From NCBI GenBank assembly GCA_022450525.1, contig JAKUQA010000011.1, positions 1 through 43,346 of the forward strand: a stretch of 43,346 bases of DNA. The letters run 5' to 3'. Made by a program: the position numbers and the translations under genes. Positions 16,868 through 26,402 of this stretch are shown one piece after another. Source of the DNA: Dehalococcoidia bacterium (GTDB lineage Bacteria; Chloroflexota; Dehalococcoidia; Lucifugimonadales; UBA6952). Below the pieces are notes generated by a model. It was not told the origin of the DNA, ran no database searches, and saw nothing but the letters and a program-made list of their open reading frames with translations. Each line of letters starts with the position of its first letter. The stretch's first letter is position 1.

Positions 16868-18430
16868 ATGAACTCTAAATCTGAAATCCACAATGAAGAA
16901 TCTATTATAATTGTTGATTTTGGATCTCAATTTAGCCACCTTATAGCTAGAAGACTGCGTGAAATTAATATCTATAGCATTTTGATATCCCCTTCTAGTG
17001 ATTTTGATGCCGTGAAACGACTAAATCCAAAAGGAATAATACTTTCTGGAGGCCCCTACAGTGTTTATGACACTAATGCCCCACTTGCACCTGACTGGGT
17101 TTATACTTCGAATTTACCCATACTAGGTATCTGTTATGGCATGCAATTAATTACACACCAATTAAATGGTAAAGTTACAGCTTCTTCTAAACGTGAATAT
17201 GGGCATGCAAAACTTAATAAAAAATCACTTTCAACTACCTTACTAGACTCTATTGATGATAATAATGACGTATGGATGAGTCATGGAGATAAAATTGATA
17301 GTTTACCAATTGATTTTGAATGTATAGCTAGTACTGAAAATACACCTTTTGCTGTCATCAGAAAAGATAATATATATGGTCTGCAATTTCATCCTGAAGT
17401 TTCTCATACAAATAATGGCATTCAGATTCTTAAAAATTTCGTTTATAAAATTTGTGGATGTGTAGGTAAATGGACCCCTGAAAACTTTATTACTAAATCA
17501 GTAAATGAAATCAAAGAGATCGTAGGTGAAGATACTGTTATTTGTGCACTATCTGGTGGCGTTGATTCTTCAGTGACTGCTAGATTGATTCATGAGGCTA
17601 TAGGTGATCAGTTGCAATGTATATTCGTAAATAATGGCCTTTTGCGAAAAGATGAATCAAAAAATGTTATTGAAGCCTTTGAAAAATTTACAGATTTTAA
17701 TCTAACCTATATTAATGCTGAAAGGCAGTTCCTCAAGTCATTAAAAAATATTACTGATCCTGAGGAAAAACGTAAAATTATTGGAACAGAATTTATAAAT
17801 ATTTTCGAAGAGTATTCGAAAAATAACTTTTCAAACGCAAAGTTTTTAGCACAAGGCACACTCTACCCTGATGTTATTGAAAGTGAATCATCAGGAGATT
17901 CTAATTCAGCCAAAATTAAAACACATCACAATGTTGGTGGGTTGCCTGAAAAAATGTCTTTAAAATTACTAGAACCGTTACGATATTTATTTAAAGATGA
18001 AGTAAAAACCATAGGAAAATCACTTGGTCTTTCTGAAGAATTACTGTACCGGCAACCATTTCCTGGACCTGGATTAAGTATAAGAATCTTAGGAGAAGTA
18101 ACTAAAGAAAAACTAGATATATTACGAGATGTAGATTGGATAGTAATTGATGAAATAAAAGCTGCAAATCTATATCATTCCCTTTGGCAAAGTTTCGCTG
18201 TTTTAACTAATGCTAAAACAGTTGGAGTCATGGGTGATCACCGTACATATAGTTATGTAGTAGCAATCAGAGCAGTACAAAGTGATGATGCTATGACAGC
18301 TGATTGGGCTAAAATTCCTTACGAAACACTGGAAAATATTTCAAACAGAATTGTAAACGAAGTACCGTCAGTTAATCGTGTAGTCTATGACATAACCAGT
18401 AAGCCACCTGGCACTATAGAGTGGGAATAA
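16868..18430 (+). CDS. guaA: GMP synthase (glutamine-hydrolysing)
   Basis: 520 residues from this ATG, the family length; a TTG 26 codons upstream adds an unusual tail and overlaps the promoter. Amidates XMP to GMP. The N-terminal glutaminase domain starts [17 protein letters not shown] and has its nucleophile in GICYGMQL and the His-Glu of QFHPEVSH. The ATP-pyrophosphatase P-loop is [12 protein letters not shown]. The C-terminal dimer domain ends [11 protein letters not shown] is poor. Stops immediately before the purD ATG, so coupled translation is likely. Confidence 0.97.
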   Translation: MNSKSEIHNEESIIIVDFGSQFSHLIARRLREINIYSILISPSSDFDAVKRLNPKGIILSGGPYSVYDTNAPLAPDWVYTSNLPILGICYGMQLITHQLNGKVTASSKREYGHAKLNKKSLSTTLLDSIDDNNDVWMSHGDKIDSLPIDFECIASTENTPFAVIRKDNIYGLQFHPEVSHTNNGIQILKNFVYKICGCVGKWTPENFITKSVNEIKEIVGEDTVICALSGGVDSSVTARLIHEAIGDQLQCIFVNNGLLRKDESKNVIEAFEKFTDFNLTYINAERQFLKSLKNITDPEEKRKIIGTEFINIFEEYSKNNFSNAKFLAQGTLYPDVIESESSGDSNSAKIKTHHNVGGLPEKMSLKLLEPLRYLFKDEVKTIGKSLGLSEELLYRQPFPGPGLSIRILGEVTKEKLDILRDVDWIVIDEIKAANLYHSLWQSFAVLTNAKTVGVMGDHRTYSYVVAIRAVQSDDAMTADWAKIPYETLENISNRIVNEVPSVNRVVYDITSKPPGTIEWE

Positions 18431-19696
18431 ATGAAAGTTCTTATTGTAGGATCTGGTGGTAGAGAACATGCAATTGCATGGTCTATACGTAAAACAAATA
18501 GTGAAAACCTTCAAATATATGTAGCACCCGGAAATGCAGGAACATTGCCTTTTGCTACGAATGTAAATATTCAAATTACCCAAATAAAAGAACTTACAAC
18601 TTTTGCTAAAGAAAATAAAATTGATTTAACTATAGTAGGATCAGAAACTCCGTTAGATTTAGGAATTGTAGATATATTCAGAATGAATAATCTAAAAATA
18701 TTTGGGCCATCAAAAAAAGCTTCTCAAATAGAATCAAGTAAAGAATTTGCAAAAAATATCATGAATAAAGCTAATGTCCCTACCGCCGACAGTATAACCT
18801 TTGACTCTTATGAAGAATCAATTAAATTTTTATCTGGAAAAACTCCCCCATTTGTTATAAAAGCTAATGGACTGGCTGCTGGAAAAGGTGTGACTATTGC
18901 TACATCACATGAAGAAGCGGCTGAAGCATTAGACAACTGCCTTAATAAACAAATTTTTGGAGAATCGGGTAAAACTGTTTTAATTGAAGAATTTTTAGAA
19001 GGTAAAGAATTAAGTATATTTTCTTTTACCGATGGGTATTACGTTTCACCTCTTGTAGCTGCATGCGATTATAAACGAATATATGATAATGATTTAGGCC
19101 CAAATACTGGTGGGATGGGAGGCTATAGTCCACCACATACCTTTGACAGTAGTTTAAATCAAGAAATAAACTCTACAATAATTACCCCTACTATTCACCA
19201 AATGGCTGAAAATAATACTCCCTTTTCAGGAATCTTGTATGGAGGATTAATTTTAACAAATCAAGGACCTAAAGTTATTGAATATAATTGCAGGTTTGGA
19301 GATCCAGAAGCAGAAATACTACTTCCATTACTGGACAGTAATTTATTCGAGATCTGCCAAGCTGGTGCAGAAAACTCTTTAAATCATTCAGAAATACGAT
19401 GGTCAACTAATTCTAGTGTCGGGATAGTACTAACATCAAAAGGATATCCAAACGAATATGAAACAGAAAAAATTATTTCAATTGGAAATATTAAAGATAA
19501 TTGTACAATATTTCATAATGGGACAAATATAGATGAAGAAAATAATTTGATATCTTCTGGAGGTCGTGTATTAACCATTGTCTCTACTAATAATACTATT
19601 GAAAATGCACGAAAAGATGCTTACGATGCTATCAAATCTGTTGATTTTATAGATTCTCATTTTAGAACAGACATAGCTAAAAGTACCGATAGATAA
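18431..19696 (+). CDS. purD: Phosphoribosylamine-glycine ligase
   Basis: 421 residues of ATP-grasp enzyme. MKVLIVGSGGREHAIAW at the N-terminus, IKANGLAAGKGV, LGPNTGGMGGYSP and EYNCRFGDPEAE are the standard blocks. Joins glycine to phosphoribosylamine, the second step of purine synthesis. Starts on the base after the guaA stop. The next gene begins five bases after its stop. Confidence 0.97.
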   Translation: MKVLIVGSGGREHAIAWSIRKTNSENLQIYVAPGNAGTLPFATNVNIQITQIKELTTFAKENKIDLTIVGSETPLDLGIVDIFRMNNLKIFGPSKKASQIESSKEFAKNIMNKANVPTADSITFDSYEESIKFLSGKTPPFVIKANGLAAGKGVTIATSHEEAAEALDNCLNKQIFGESGKTVLIEEFLEGKELSIFSFTDGYYVSPLVAACDYKRIYDNDLGPNTGGMGGYSPPHTFDSSLNQEINSTIITPTIHQMAENNTPFSGILYGGLILTNQGPKVIEYNCRFGDPEAEILLPLLDSNLFEICQAGAENSLNHSEIRWSTNSSVGIVLTSKGYPNEYETEKIISIGNIKDNCTIFHNGTNIDEENNLISSGGRVLTIVSTNNTIENARKDAYDAIKSVDFIDSHFRTDIAKSTDR

Positions 19697-19701
19697 ACAG
19701 T

Positions 19702-20286
19702 ATGATAACTAACAGGCAATTTAAAATATATATAGACAAATTCAAAGAATTTCAATCTACACCTAATTACGAATTGATGTTTTCTAAAAAGTGGAAAAAT
19801 TTCCCGAGGATTTCTGAATTATTACAAGAAGAAAATATCGAAAAATTAACTAATAAAGATCTCGAAGAAATTTATTCTACTTTACCAATAGGCCAAAAAA
19901 GTAAATCTAAATTTTTATCTAATTCTTTAGCTGATATACAAGAATGTTTATGGTTTTTGTTATGGGAAGAATTGTCATACGAAATGAGAGTGTGGGAATT
20001 TTTAGACGAAATGGGCGGCTATAAACTACTAGGAACTGATATAAATTTTACCAGTGGTCTTTTAAGTGCCCAAAATCCTGATTTATACGGGATTATAAAT
20101 ACAAATACAGTCAAAGGTTTTAAAATTTTAGGCCTGGAGCCCGATTTTTATAAAAATGAAAGTAAAGCAGGAATATTTCAGAAAAATCAGGAAGCATTAT
20201 GGGAATTAAGTTACATTACAGAATTTAATAATTTGTTTCTTACTCATGATTTTCTAGAATGTTTAGCGAAAAAACTGATCACTTAG
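19702..20286 (+). CDS. Unrecognised 194-residue protein
   Basis: I do not recognise a family with confidence. It is soluble, charged and mostly helical, with no signal peptide or membrane segment. Trp/Phe-rich helices lie around residues 70-105 (ADIQECLWFLLWEELSYEMR). A segment near 125-140, QNPDLYGIINTNTVKGFK, faintly resembles the PDxY-hydrophobic-N motif seen beside some McrB-like or helix-hairpin proteins; this is weak. It starts five bases after purD on the same strand, so co-transcription is likely, but nothing in it points to purine chemistry. Codon use looks like its neighbours. Confidence 0.6.
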   Translation: MITNRQFKIYIDKFKEFQSTPNYELMFSKKWKNFPRISELLQEENIEKLTNKDLEEIYSTLPIGQKSKSKFLSNSLADIQECLWFLLWEELSYEMRVWEFLDEMGGYKLLGTDINFTSGLLSAQNPDLYGIINTNTVKGFKILGLEPDFYKNESKAGIFQKNQEALWELSYITEFNNLFLTHDFLECLAKKLIT

Positions 20287-20393
20287 ATTATTGAATCATA
20301 GTACCAAAATCAATATACTTAATCATGCAACATTTTAAGTATGTGCGCGATTTACTTTTTTAGCTTTTTCATCAAAAACAAAAGGACAAAATA

Positions 20394-20852
20394 ATGATAA
20401 AAGTCGGCATTTTAATTGGTAGTAAAACAGACCTTCCATATACAGAACCAACTCTGCAAATTCTTACTGAAATGGGAATAGAACATGAATTGAATGTTTT
20501 ATCAGCCCACAGAAAACCACAAGCAGTAGCTGAGTATTCCCAACAAGCTAAATCAAAAGGAATAGAAGTAATAATTGCCATGGCTGGTGGCGCTGCAGCT
20601 CTTCCCGGAACAGTTGCAGCTTGGACAGAAATACCTGTTATTGGAGTTCCGCTACCGACTAGTGAGGTAAAAGGAATAGATGCATTATATGCAATAGTGC
20701 AGATGCCTCCGGGCATCCCTGTTGGATGTGTTGGTATTGGCGAATGGGGTGCAAGAAATGCAGCTTATTTAGCAGCTTCTATTGTAGGACTTCAAGACAA
20801 GGGGGTAAGAGATTTATATGAATCATATCGAAAAAACCTTCGAGAAAATTAA
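20394..20852 (+). CDS. purE: N5-carboxyaminoimidazole ribonucleotide mutase
   Basis: 152 residues, class I PurE length. VGILIGSKTDLPY, SAHRKP with the catalytic His, and AMAGGAAALPGTVAAWT are the diagnostic stretches. Rearranges N5-CAIR to CAIR. A good SD (AAAGGA) precedes the ATG. A 107-base gap before it has an 8-bp inverted repeat (ATACTTAA/TTAAGTAT) but no clear promoter. The usual partner purK is not here. Confidence 0.95.
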   Translation: MIKVGILIGSKTDLPYTEPTLQILTEMGIEHELNVLSAHRKPQAVAEYSQQAKSKGIEVIIAMAGGAAALPGTVAAWTEIPVIGVPLPTSEVKGIDALYAIVQMPPGIPVGCVGIGEWGARNAAYLAASIVGLQDKGVRDLYESYRKNLREN

Positions 20853-20855
20853 TAC

Positions 20856-21521
20856 ATGTCTAAGAAAAGTATTACTGTATTAATTGATTTTGATGATACT
20901 ATCACCACTACTAATATCGCACACATCGTATTATCGGAGTTTGCAGAACCCAACTGGCCAGAAATTAGACAGCAATTTATTAGAGGAGAAATACCTCCCG
21001 AGGGTTATTTTGAAACACCTTTTGAAAATATATCAGCAGAAAAATCTATACAAGAAAATCATATAAAACAGCATGCCGAAGTTAGACCAGGATTTATTGA
21101 GTTTAATAAATTTTGCGTAAAAAACGATATAGCTATTGCCATTGTCAGCAGAGGTTTAGACTATTACATTGAAGCTGTTTTGGAGAAATATCAAATCACC
21201 AATATACCGATATTTGCAGTGCCAACACAATTCAATGGGGAAAAAATGAAAATTATATCAAAGTATACTGATGTGAATTGTAATCAATGGGGAATATGCA
21301 AATGCAGCGTCTTACAAAAATACCGTGAATCTAGTGACATAATTATTTATATTGGAGATGGACAAAATGACTTATGCCCTGCAAAAAAAAGTAATATTAT
21401 TTTTGCGAGAGATGCATTGATAAGACATTGTAAACAAGAAAATATTGATTTTCATCGATTTAGTGATTTTACAAGTATTCAAACAGAAGTTATGAAAATA
21501 ATAGAGGAAAATAATGATTGA
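20856..21521 (+). CDS. HAD-family phosphatase, MtnX/phosphoserine-phosphatase-like
   Basis: 221 residues. HAD motif I is DFDDT (Asp11, Asp13), motif II is around VSRGLDYYIEAVL, and motif IV is YIGDGQNDLCPAKKSNIIFA. The Ser-Arg-Gly form of motif II and the helical cap after motif I fit the subfamily of MtnX (methionine salvage) and phosphoserine phosphatase. The exact substrate is uncertain. Starts 3 bases after purE and overlaps purB by 8 bases, so it is embedded in the purine operon. A nucleotide or pathway-intermediate phosphatase is therefore also possible. Confidence 0.8.
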   Translation: MSKKSITVLIDFDDTITTTNIAHIVLSEFAEPNWPEIRQQFIRGEIPPEGYFETPFENISAEKSIQENHIKQHAEVRPGFIEFNKFCVKNDIAIAIVSRGLDYYIEAVLEKYQITNIPIFAVPTQFNGEKMKIISKYTDVNCNQWGICKCSVLQKYRESSDIIIYIGDGQNDLCPAKKSNIIFARDALIRHCKQENIDFHRFSDFTSIQTEVMKIIEENND

Positions 21522-22812
21522 TAGATACGCAAGAGAAATAATGAAATCAATTTGGTCTGAAAAAACTAAATATGATAACTGGCTAAAAGTAGAATTGGCA
21601 GTTTGTGAAGCTTGGAGTGAAATCGGTATCATACCATTAGAAGATATGCAAAAATTAAAAAATGCCACATATAATATTGATCGTATTAATGAAATATTTG
21701 ACCAAACAAAACATGATATGACTGCTTTTACACGTTCGATTACAGAACAAATAGGTGATGAAGGTAGATGGATACACTTAGGCATTACTTCAAATGATGT
21801 AATAGACACTGCCCAAAACATGCAATTAGTACAATCTGCTAATCAGTTACTAAGAGAACTTGAAAGTGCTATCACTGCTGTAAGGACAAAAGCAATCGAA
21901 CATAAAGATACCTTAATAATGGGAAGAACTCACGGCATACATGCTGAGCCCACTACTTTTGGATTAAAATTAGCCCTATGGTGGGACGAATTAAACCGTT
22001 GTAGAACAAGATTAATACAAGCTCGTGATGGAATACAAGTATGTAAAATTTCAGGTGCTGTAGGAACTCATGCCACGATACCTCCAATAATTGAAAAAAA
22101 AGTTAGTGAGAAATTAGGCTTAGGTGTTGCTCCAATTTCAAATCAGATTATCCAAAGAGACCGTCATGCTCATTTTGTTACAACTATTGCTCTCATCGGT
22201 GCTTCATTAGAAAAATTTGGAACTGAAATACGATCTCTTCAAAGAACCGAAGTTCGTGAAGTTGAAGAACCATTTTCAGAAGGCCAAACTGGATCTTCAG
22301 CTATGCCACACAAACGAAACCCCGAGTTATCAGAAAGAATATGTGGTATTGCTAGACTTCTCAGAGGATTTTCAATTACAGCTATGGAAAATGTTGCTTT
22401 ATGGCATGAGCGAGACATAAGCCACTCATCTGCCGAAAGAATAATATTACCAGATGCATGTATGGGTCTTGATTACATTCTTTCTATCTTTACATATGTC
22501 ATGTCTGGTCTTAGAGTTTATCCTGAAAATATGATGCAAACTATTGAATCAACTCAAGGTGTTATTTTTTCTCAAAGAGTTTTACTTTCTCTAATTGATA
22601 AAGGATTAAGTAGAGAAAATGCCTATAGTATCGTTCAAAAAAATGCAATGAAATCATGGGATGACAAACTAGATTTCAGAGATTTGATTCGAAACGAAGA
22701 AATGGTAAAAACTGTATTAAATTCTAATGAACTAAATGAATTATTTGATTATAATTATTACACACAATATGTTAATGAAACTTTTGATGAGTGTGGAATA
22801 TTAAATAAATAG
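21514..22812 (+). CDS. purB: Adenylosuccinate lyase
   Basis: 432 residues. Cleaves SAICAR and adenylosuccinate, releasing fumarate. The signature loop SSAMPHKRNP of the fumarase/aspartase superfamily is at about residue 262, with HLGITSNDVIDTA and GRTHGIHAEPTTFG before it. Starts inside the end of the HAD gene (8-base overlap) and is followed by purC after 12 bases. Confidence 0.97.
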   Translation: MIDRYAREIMKSIWSEKTKYDNWLKVELAVCEAWSEIGIIPLEDMQKLKNATYNIDRINEIFDQTKHDMTAFTRSITEQIGDEGRWIHLGITSNDVIDTAQNMQLVQSANQLLRELESAITAVRTKAIEHKDTLIMGRTHGIHAEPTTFGLKLALWWDELNRCRTRLIQARDGIQVCKISGAVGTHATIPPIIEKKVSEKLGLGVAPISNQIIQRDRHAHFVTTIALIGASLEKFGTEIRSLQRTEVREVEEPFSEGQTGSSAMPHKRNPELSERICGIARLLRGFSITAMENVALWHERDISHSSAERIILPDACMGLDYILSIFTYVMSGLRVYPENMMQTIESTQGVIFSQRVLLSLIDKGLSRENAYSIVQKNAMKSWDDKLDFRDLIRNEEMVKTVLNSNELNELFDYNYYTQYVNETFDECGILNK

Positions 22813-22824
22813 AAAGGTAAAAAA

Positions 22825-23706
22825 ATGTCATTACTAACAACCACAGATCTACCAAATCCAATTCATAAAGGTAAAGTTCGTGACACCTATGATCTAGGTG
22901 GCGGTTTCTTATTAATGGTTGCGACTGATCGTATATCTGCGTTTGACGTAGTATTACCTACAGGAATTCCAGAAAAAGGAATTGTACTTACTGAGATTTC
23001 AGCATTTTGGTTTAATAAAACAAAACATATTATTGATAACCATATGGTTGCACTATCAGAAGATCTTGCTCCCACATCTTCCCAATTCCAAAATATACCA
23101 GAAGAAGTATCTAAGAGAGGAATGGTTGTAAACCGAGCAAATAGACTAGACGTAGAATGTATTGTGAGAGGTTATCTTGCAGGTTCTGCCTGGGGAGAAT
23201 ATAAATCTAAAGGAACAATATTTGGGTCCAAAGCTCCAGAGGGAATGAAAGAAGGTCAAAAGCTAGAGACACCTATATTTACTCCTACAACAAAAGCTGA
23301 AATAGGTCATGACGAAAACATTACTATAGAAGAAATGAAAGGAATATTTGGAGAAGATCTAACAAATCAATTGGAAAAAATCAGTATTGAATTATACAAT
23401 TATGCTAATGATTATTCAGTTTCAAAAGGAATAATACTTGCAGATACGAAATTTGAATTTGGTATGATTAACGATAAATTAACTATCATTGATGAGGTTC
23501 TAACTCCAGACTCTAGTAGATTTTGGGATTTAAGCACCTTTGAAGAAGGTAGCCAACCACCAAATTTTGACAAACAATTTGTCAGAGACTGGCTCGATAC
23601 TAGCGGATGGAATCACGAACCCCCTGCTCCAGAATTGCCAGAAGAAATAGTGAATAAAACTATTGAAAGATATAAACTAGCATTTGAAATGTTAACAAAG
23701 GCGTAG
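22825..23706 (+). CDS. purC: SAICAR synthase
   Basis: 293 residues, nearer the longer (yeast-like) form than the 237-residue E. coli form. KGKVRDTYDLGGGFLLMVATDR, ISAFDVVLPTGIPEKG, ECIVRGYLAGSAW and the C-terminal DEVLTPDSSRFW are standard. Condenses CAIR with aspartate. AAAGGTAAAAAA precedes the ATG. Followed after 10 bases by a DUF3105 gene. Confidence 0.97.
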   Translation: MSLLTTTDLPNPIHKGKVRDTYDLGGGFLLMVATDRISAFDVVLPTGIPEKGIVLTEISAFWFNKTKHIIDNHMVALSEDLAPTSSQFQNIPEEVSKRGMVVNRANRLDVECIVRGYLAGSAWGEYKSKGTIFGSKAPEGMKEGQKLETPIFTPTTKAEIGHDENITIEEMKGIFGEDLTNQLEKISIELYNYANDYSVSKGIILADTKFEFGMINDKLTIIDEVLTPDSSRFWDLSTFEEGSQPPNFDKQFVRDWLDTSGWNHEPPAPELPEEIVNKTIERYKLAFEMLTKA

Positions 23707-23716
23707 GGAAATAATA

Positions 23717-24394
23717 ATGCCAGATAATTTACAAAGTAAAAAAACACAATTAAGAAAAGAACGAAGAGAACGTCAAAAAACCAAGGGAAAAACAAAGAAT
23801 TACTTTTTCCTATCTATTTCATTAATCATAGCAATACTGATAACCCTTTCTCTGTTTCTACCGTCAATTACCAGTACATCAAATCAACCTAACCAAGGTG
23901 GAACTAACAGAGCAAGTTATAAATCAGGAGTCGGATCACCGCAAACATTAATGGAATCTGCTAAACATAAAGATGGTGTTGATATTGAGTATAATACTGT
24001 GCCTGCATCTTCAGGAGATCATTGGTCTGTTTGGGCTAAGTGTGGTTTTTATAATGAAGAACAAAAAGAAGAGAATACCGTACACAACTTAGAGCATGGA
24101 AATATAGTTATGTATCATAATCTAACTCAAGCATCGCAAATACAAGAACTTAGAGAATTTACCAATGATTTAAATAACTCAAAAGATTGGTTAATAGTTA
24201 GCCCTTTAGAAAAATTACCTGAGGGGAAAATTTCTATGGTTGCTTGGGGTGTTATTCAAACATTCGACACAATAGATAAATCTGGTATTGAAAAATTCTT
24301 TGAAACCTACAAAGGTAACATTTTTAGTGAAGAGACGCGGAGTGTCGGGCGAGGCTTACCATGTACTGGAACACCAACATCAATGTCAAAATAA
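23717..24394 (+). CDS. DUF3105 membrane-anchored protein
   Basis: 225 residues. A basic N-terminus rich in Lys/Arg (residues 8-27) is followed by one membrane segment (about 28-50). The extracytoplasmic domain carries the DUF3105 signature: SSGDHWSVWAKCGFY, then VHNLEHGNIVMYHN, with conserved His residues and a Cys in GRGLPCTG near the end. The function of DUF3105 is unknown. Topology suggests cytoplasm-in, domain-out. It lies between purC and purS in one tight run, an odd neighbour for purine genes. Confidence 0.8.
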   Translation: MPDNLQSKKTQLRKERRERQKTKGKTKNYFFLSISLIIAILITLSLFLPSITSTSNQPNQGGTNRASYKSGVGSPQTLMESAKHKDGVDIEYNTVPASSGDHWSVWAKCGFYNEEQKEENTVHNLEHGNIVMYHNLTQASQIQELREFTNDLNNSKDWLIVSPLEKLPEGKISMVAWGVIQTFDTIDKSGIEKFFETYKGNIFSEETRSVGRGLPCTGTPTSMSK

Positions 24395-24395
24395 A

Positions 24396-24644
24396 ATGTT
24401 GATTGCAAAAATACATATAACTCTAAAAGAAGAAGTAAGTGATCCACAAGGTATGACTGTCAAAGGGTCATTATCCCGAATAGGTATTAATAATATACAT
24501 TCTGTAAGAATCGGAAAATATATTGAAGTTTCACTTGATACTGATTCACTCAAAGATGCTGAGGATCATGTAAAAACCATGTGCGAAGAATTATTAGCGA
24601 ATCCAGTTATAGAACAATATACATTTGAAATAATAAATGTTTAA
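24396..24644 (+). CDS. purS: Phosphoribosylformylglycinamidine synthase subunit PurS
   Basis: 82 residues from the ATG at 24396, one base after the DUF3105 stop; a longer open frame upstream only overlaps that gene. SDPQGMTVKGSL, VRIGKYIEVSLD and MCEELLANPVIEQY match PurS throughout. PurS bridges PurL and PurQ. Neither purQ nor purL follows; the operon ends here, converging on hisB with 4 bases between. Confidence 0.95.
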   Translation: MLIAKIHITLKEEVSDPQGMTVKGSLSRIGINNIHSVRIGKYIEVSLDTDSLKDAEDHVKTMCEELLANPVIEQYTFEIINV

Positions 24645-24648
24645 ACAA

Positions 24649-25257
24649 CTATAGTGAACCTTTTGTACTTGGAATAACATCACTAATAGCAGGGTCAATT
24701 TTAATAGCAGTTCTCAAAGATCTAGCCAATCCTTTAAATAAAGCTTCAGCTTTGTGATGAGGATCCGAACCTTCCAGCACCTGAGCATTCAAATTCATTC
24801 CTGATTCTATAGCAAATCTTGCAAGAAAGTGTTCTACTAATTCTCCATTAAAAGTCCCTATCATTACTCCTTCTAAATCTGTTTTAACAACAGAATATCC
24901 TCTCCCACTCAGATCTACAGCAACACGTGCCAATACTTCATCTAAAGGAATTAAAGCAAAGCCCATACGATAGATTCCTTTACTGTCGCCTAAAGCTGTT
25001 TTCAGCAGTCTCCCAAGCATAATTGAGACATCTTCAATCAAATGATGTTCATCTGTAATATTATCTCCTTCAGCTATAAGATTAATATTAATTAATGAAT
25101 GACGACTTAGTTGCTCGACCAGATGATTAAACATCGGATCACCTGTTTTTATTTGGTATTCCCCTGTTCCATCTAAATCGATTGAAGCTGTAATTTTAGT
25201 CTCTCGAGTTTCTCGAGTTTCACTTGCAATACGTTTTTTATTTTCTAATTCACTCAT
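24649..25257 (-). CDS. hisB: Imidazoleglycerol-phosphate dehydratase
   Basis: 202 residues, monofunctional form. FNHLVEQLSRHS, the metal-binding DEHHLIEDV, and GSDPHHKAEALFKGLARSLR give the His/Glu manganese sites. Sixth step of histidine synthesis. ATG with GGGAG SD. Last gene of the his operon, 33 bases after hisC. Confidence 0.97.
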   Translation of the reverse strand: MSELENKKRIASETRETRETKITASIDLDGTGEYQIKTGDPMFNHLVEQLSRHSLININLIAEGDNITDEHHLIEDVSIMLGRLLKTALGDSKGIYRMGFALIPLDEVLARVAVDLSGRGYSVVKTDLEGVMIGTFNGELVEHFLARFAIESGMNLNAQVLEGSDPHHKAEALFKGLARSLRTAIKIDPAISDVIPSTKGSL

Positions 25258-25290
25258 AAAGCTCTCCCATAGATATTGGATACCAATTTA

Positions 25291-26379
25291 TTATTGTTTT
25301 ATGAAATCTAATAGTTTTTGATTTTGTTCACGAGACCCTATACTAATACGTAGGTAGTTTTTTAATAGTTCATTTTCATAATAACGTACTAAAATACCTT
25401 TTGATAATAATCTATTATACAACTCAACTGACTCTAGGTTTACAATTTTTGTAAGTATAAAATTTGCATCAGATGGGATAGGTTCCATAAAAGGAATTTC
25501 TGACAATCGATCAAACATCCACTCTCGTTCATTTTTTATAATCTCAACTCGCTCAAGAAGTAACTCTAAATCATCTAAAGAAGCTTTCACGGCAATTTCT
25601 GCAGCAACAGAAATGTTGTATGGGGGTTTAATTATAAGTAAATGAGATACTAAACTCGGATTCATAATACCGTACCCTATTCTCATACCTGCTAACCCGG
25701 CCCATTTACTAAATGTACGTAGTATTACCAAATTAGAATAGTCATCAATTAGATCTATACATGTTTTACCTGAAAATTCATAATACGCTTCGTCTACTAT
25801 GACTAATACATCTTTTTGTAAAATTTTTGAAACAAAATCTTTATCAATCAAACGTCCTGTTGGGTTATTCGGTGAAGTTAAAAATACAATTTTAACCCCA
25901 TTATTAATTGCAGATAATATTGAATCTTCAGTTATTTCGAAATTTTCATCCATAGAAACTGAAATAGTTTCTCCCCCAACTAATTCTGTAAATGTTGAAT
26001 ACATAGCAAAAGTTGGAACTGGCTGACATATCTTATCACCAGGTTGAATAAAAAGTCTTATCAATAAATCTATAATCTCATCACTACCTGCCCCAGCAAT
26101 TACCCTGTCAGGTGTAGTTCCTGCGTAATTGGCTATAGATTCTCTGAGTTTTTCTTGCAATGGATCGGGATATATATTGTAGTCCTTAAACTCAGATAAT
26201 GCTTGTGCCACTTTGGGGGAAGGTCCAAACATATTTTCATTTCCGTCAAGTTTTACAATATCATTTTCTGATACACCGAACTTTTCAGCCATTATATCTG
26301 GTGGATAAATAGGAACATATGGTTGCATGTTTTGTAACCGAGGTATTATTAATTTATCAATTTTTTTCTGATTCTCCAT
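25291..26379 (-). CDS. hisC: Histidinol-phosphate aminotransferase
   Basis: 362 residues of fold-type I PLP enzyme. KLDGNENMFGPSP, TSPNNPTGRL, VDEAYYEFSG and RTFSKWAGLAGMRIGYG with the Schiff-base Lys are all in place. Transaminates imidazole-acetol phosphate. No convincing SD is seen in the 23 bases after hisD. Confidence 0.95.
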   Translation of the reverse strand: MENQKKIDKLIIPRLQNMQPYVPIYPPDIMAEKFGVSENDIVKLDGNENMFGPSPKVAQALSEFKDYNIYPDPLQEKLRESIANYAGTTPDRVIAGAGSDEIIDLLIRLFIQPGDKICQPVPTFAMYSTFTELVGGETISVSMDENFEITEDSILSAINNGVKIVFLTSPNNPTGRLIDKDFVSKILQKDVLVIVDEAYYEFSGKTCIDLIDDYSNLVILRTFSKWAGLAGMRIGYGIMNPSLVSHLLIIKPPYNISVAAEIAVKASLDDLELLLERVEIIKNEREWMFDRLSEIPFMEPIPSDANFILTKIVNLESVELYNRLLSKGILVRYYENELLKNYLRISIGSREQNQKLLDFIKQ

Positions 26380-26402
26380 AAAGCATAATTTCTATTAATA
26401 TG

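Noticed and set aside
20318-20345. Inverted repeat ATACTTAA/TTAAGTAT before purE as a terminator
   Set aside because: The stem is AT-only, the loop is 12 bases and no T-run follows directly; it is probably too weak.
24288-24395. Longer start for PurS inside the DUF3105 gene
   Set aside because: PurS homology begins at the ATG at 24396, immediately after the DUF3105 stop.
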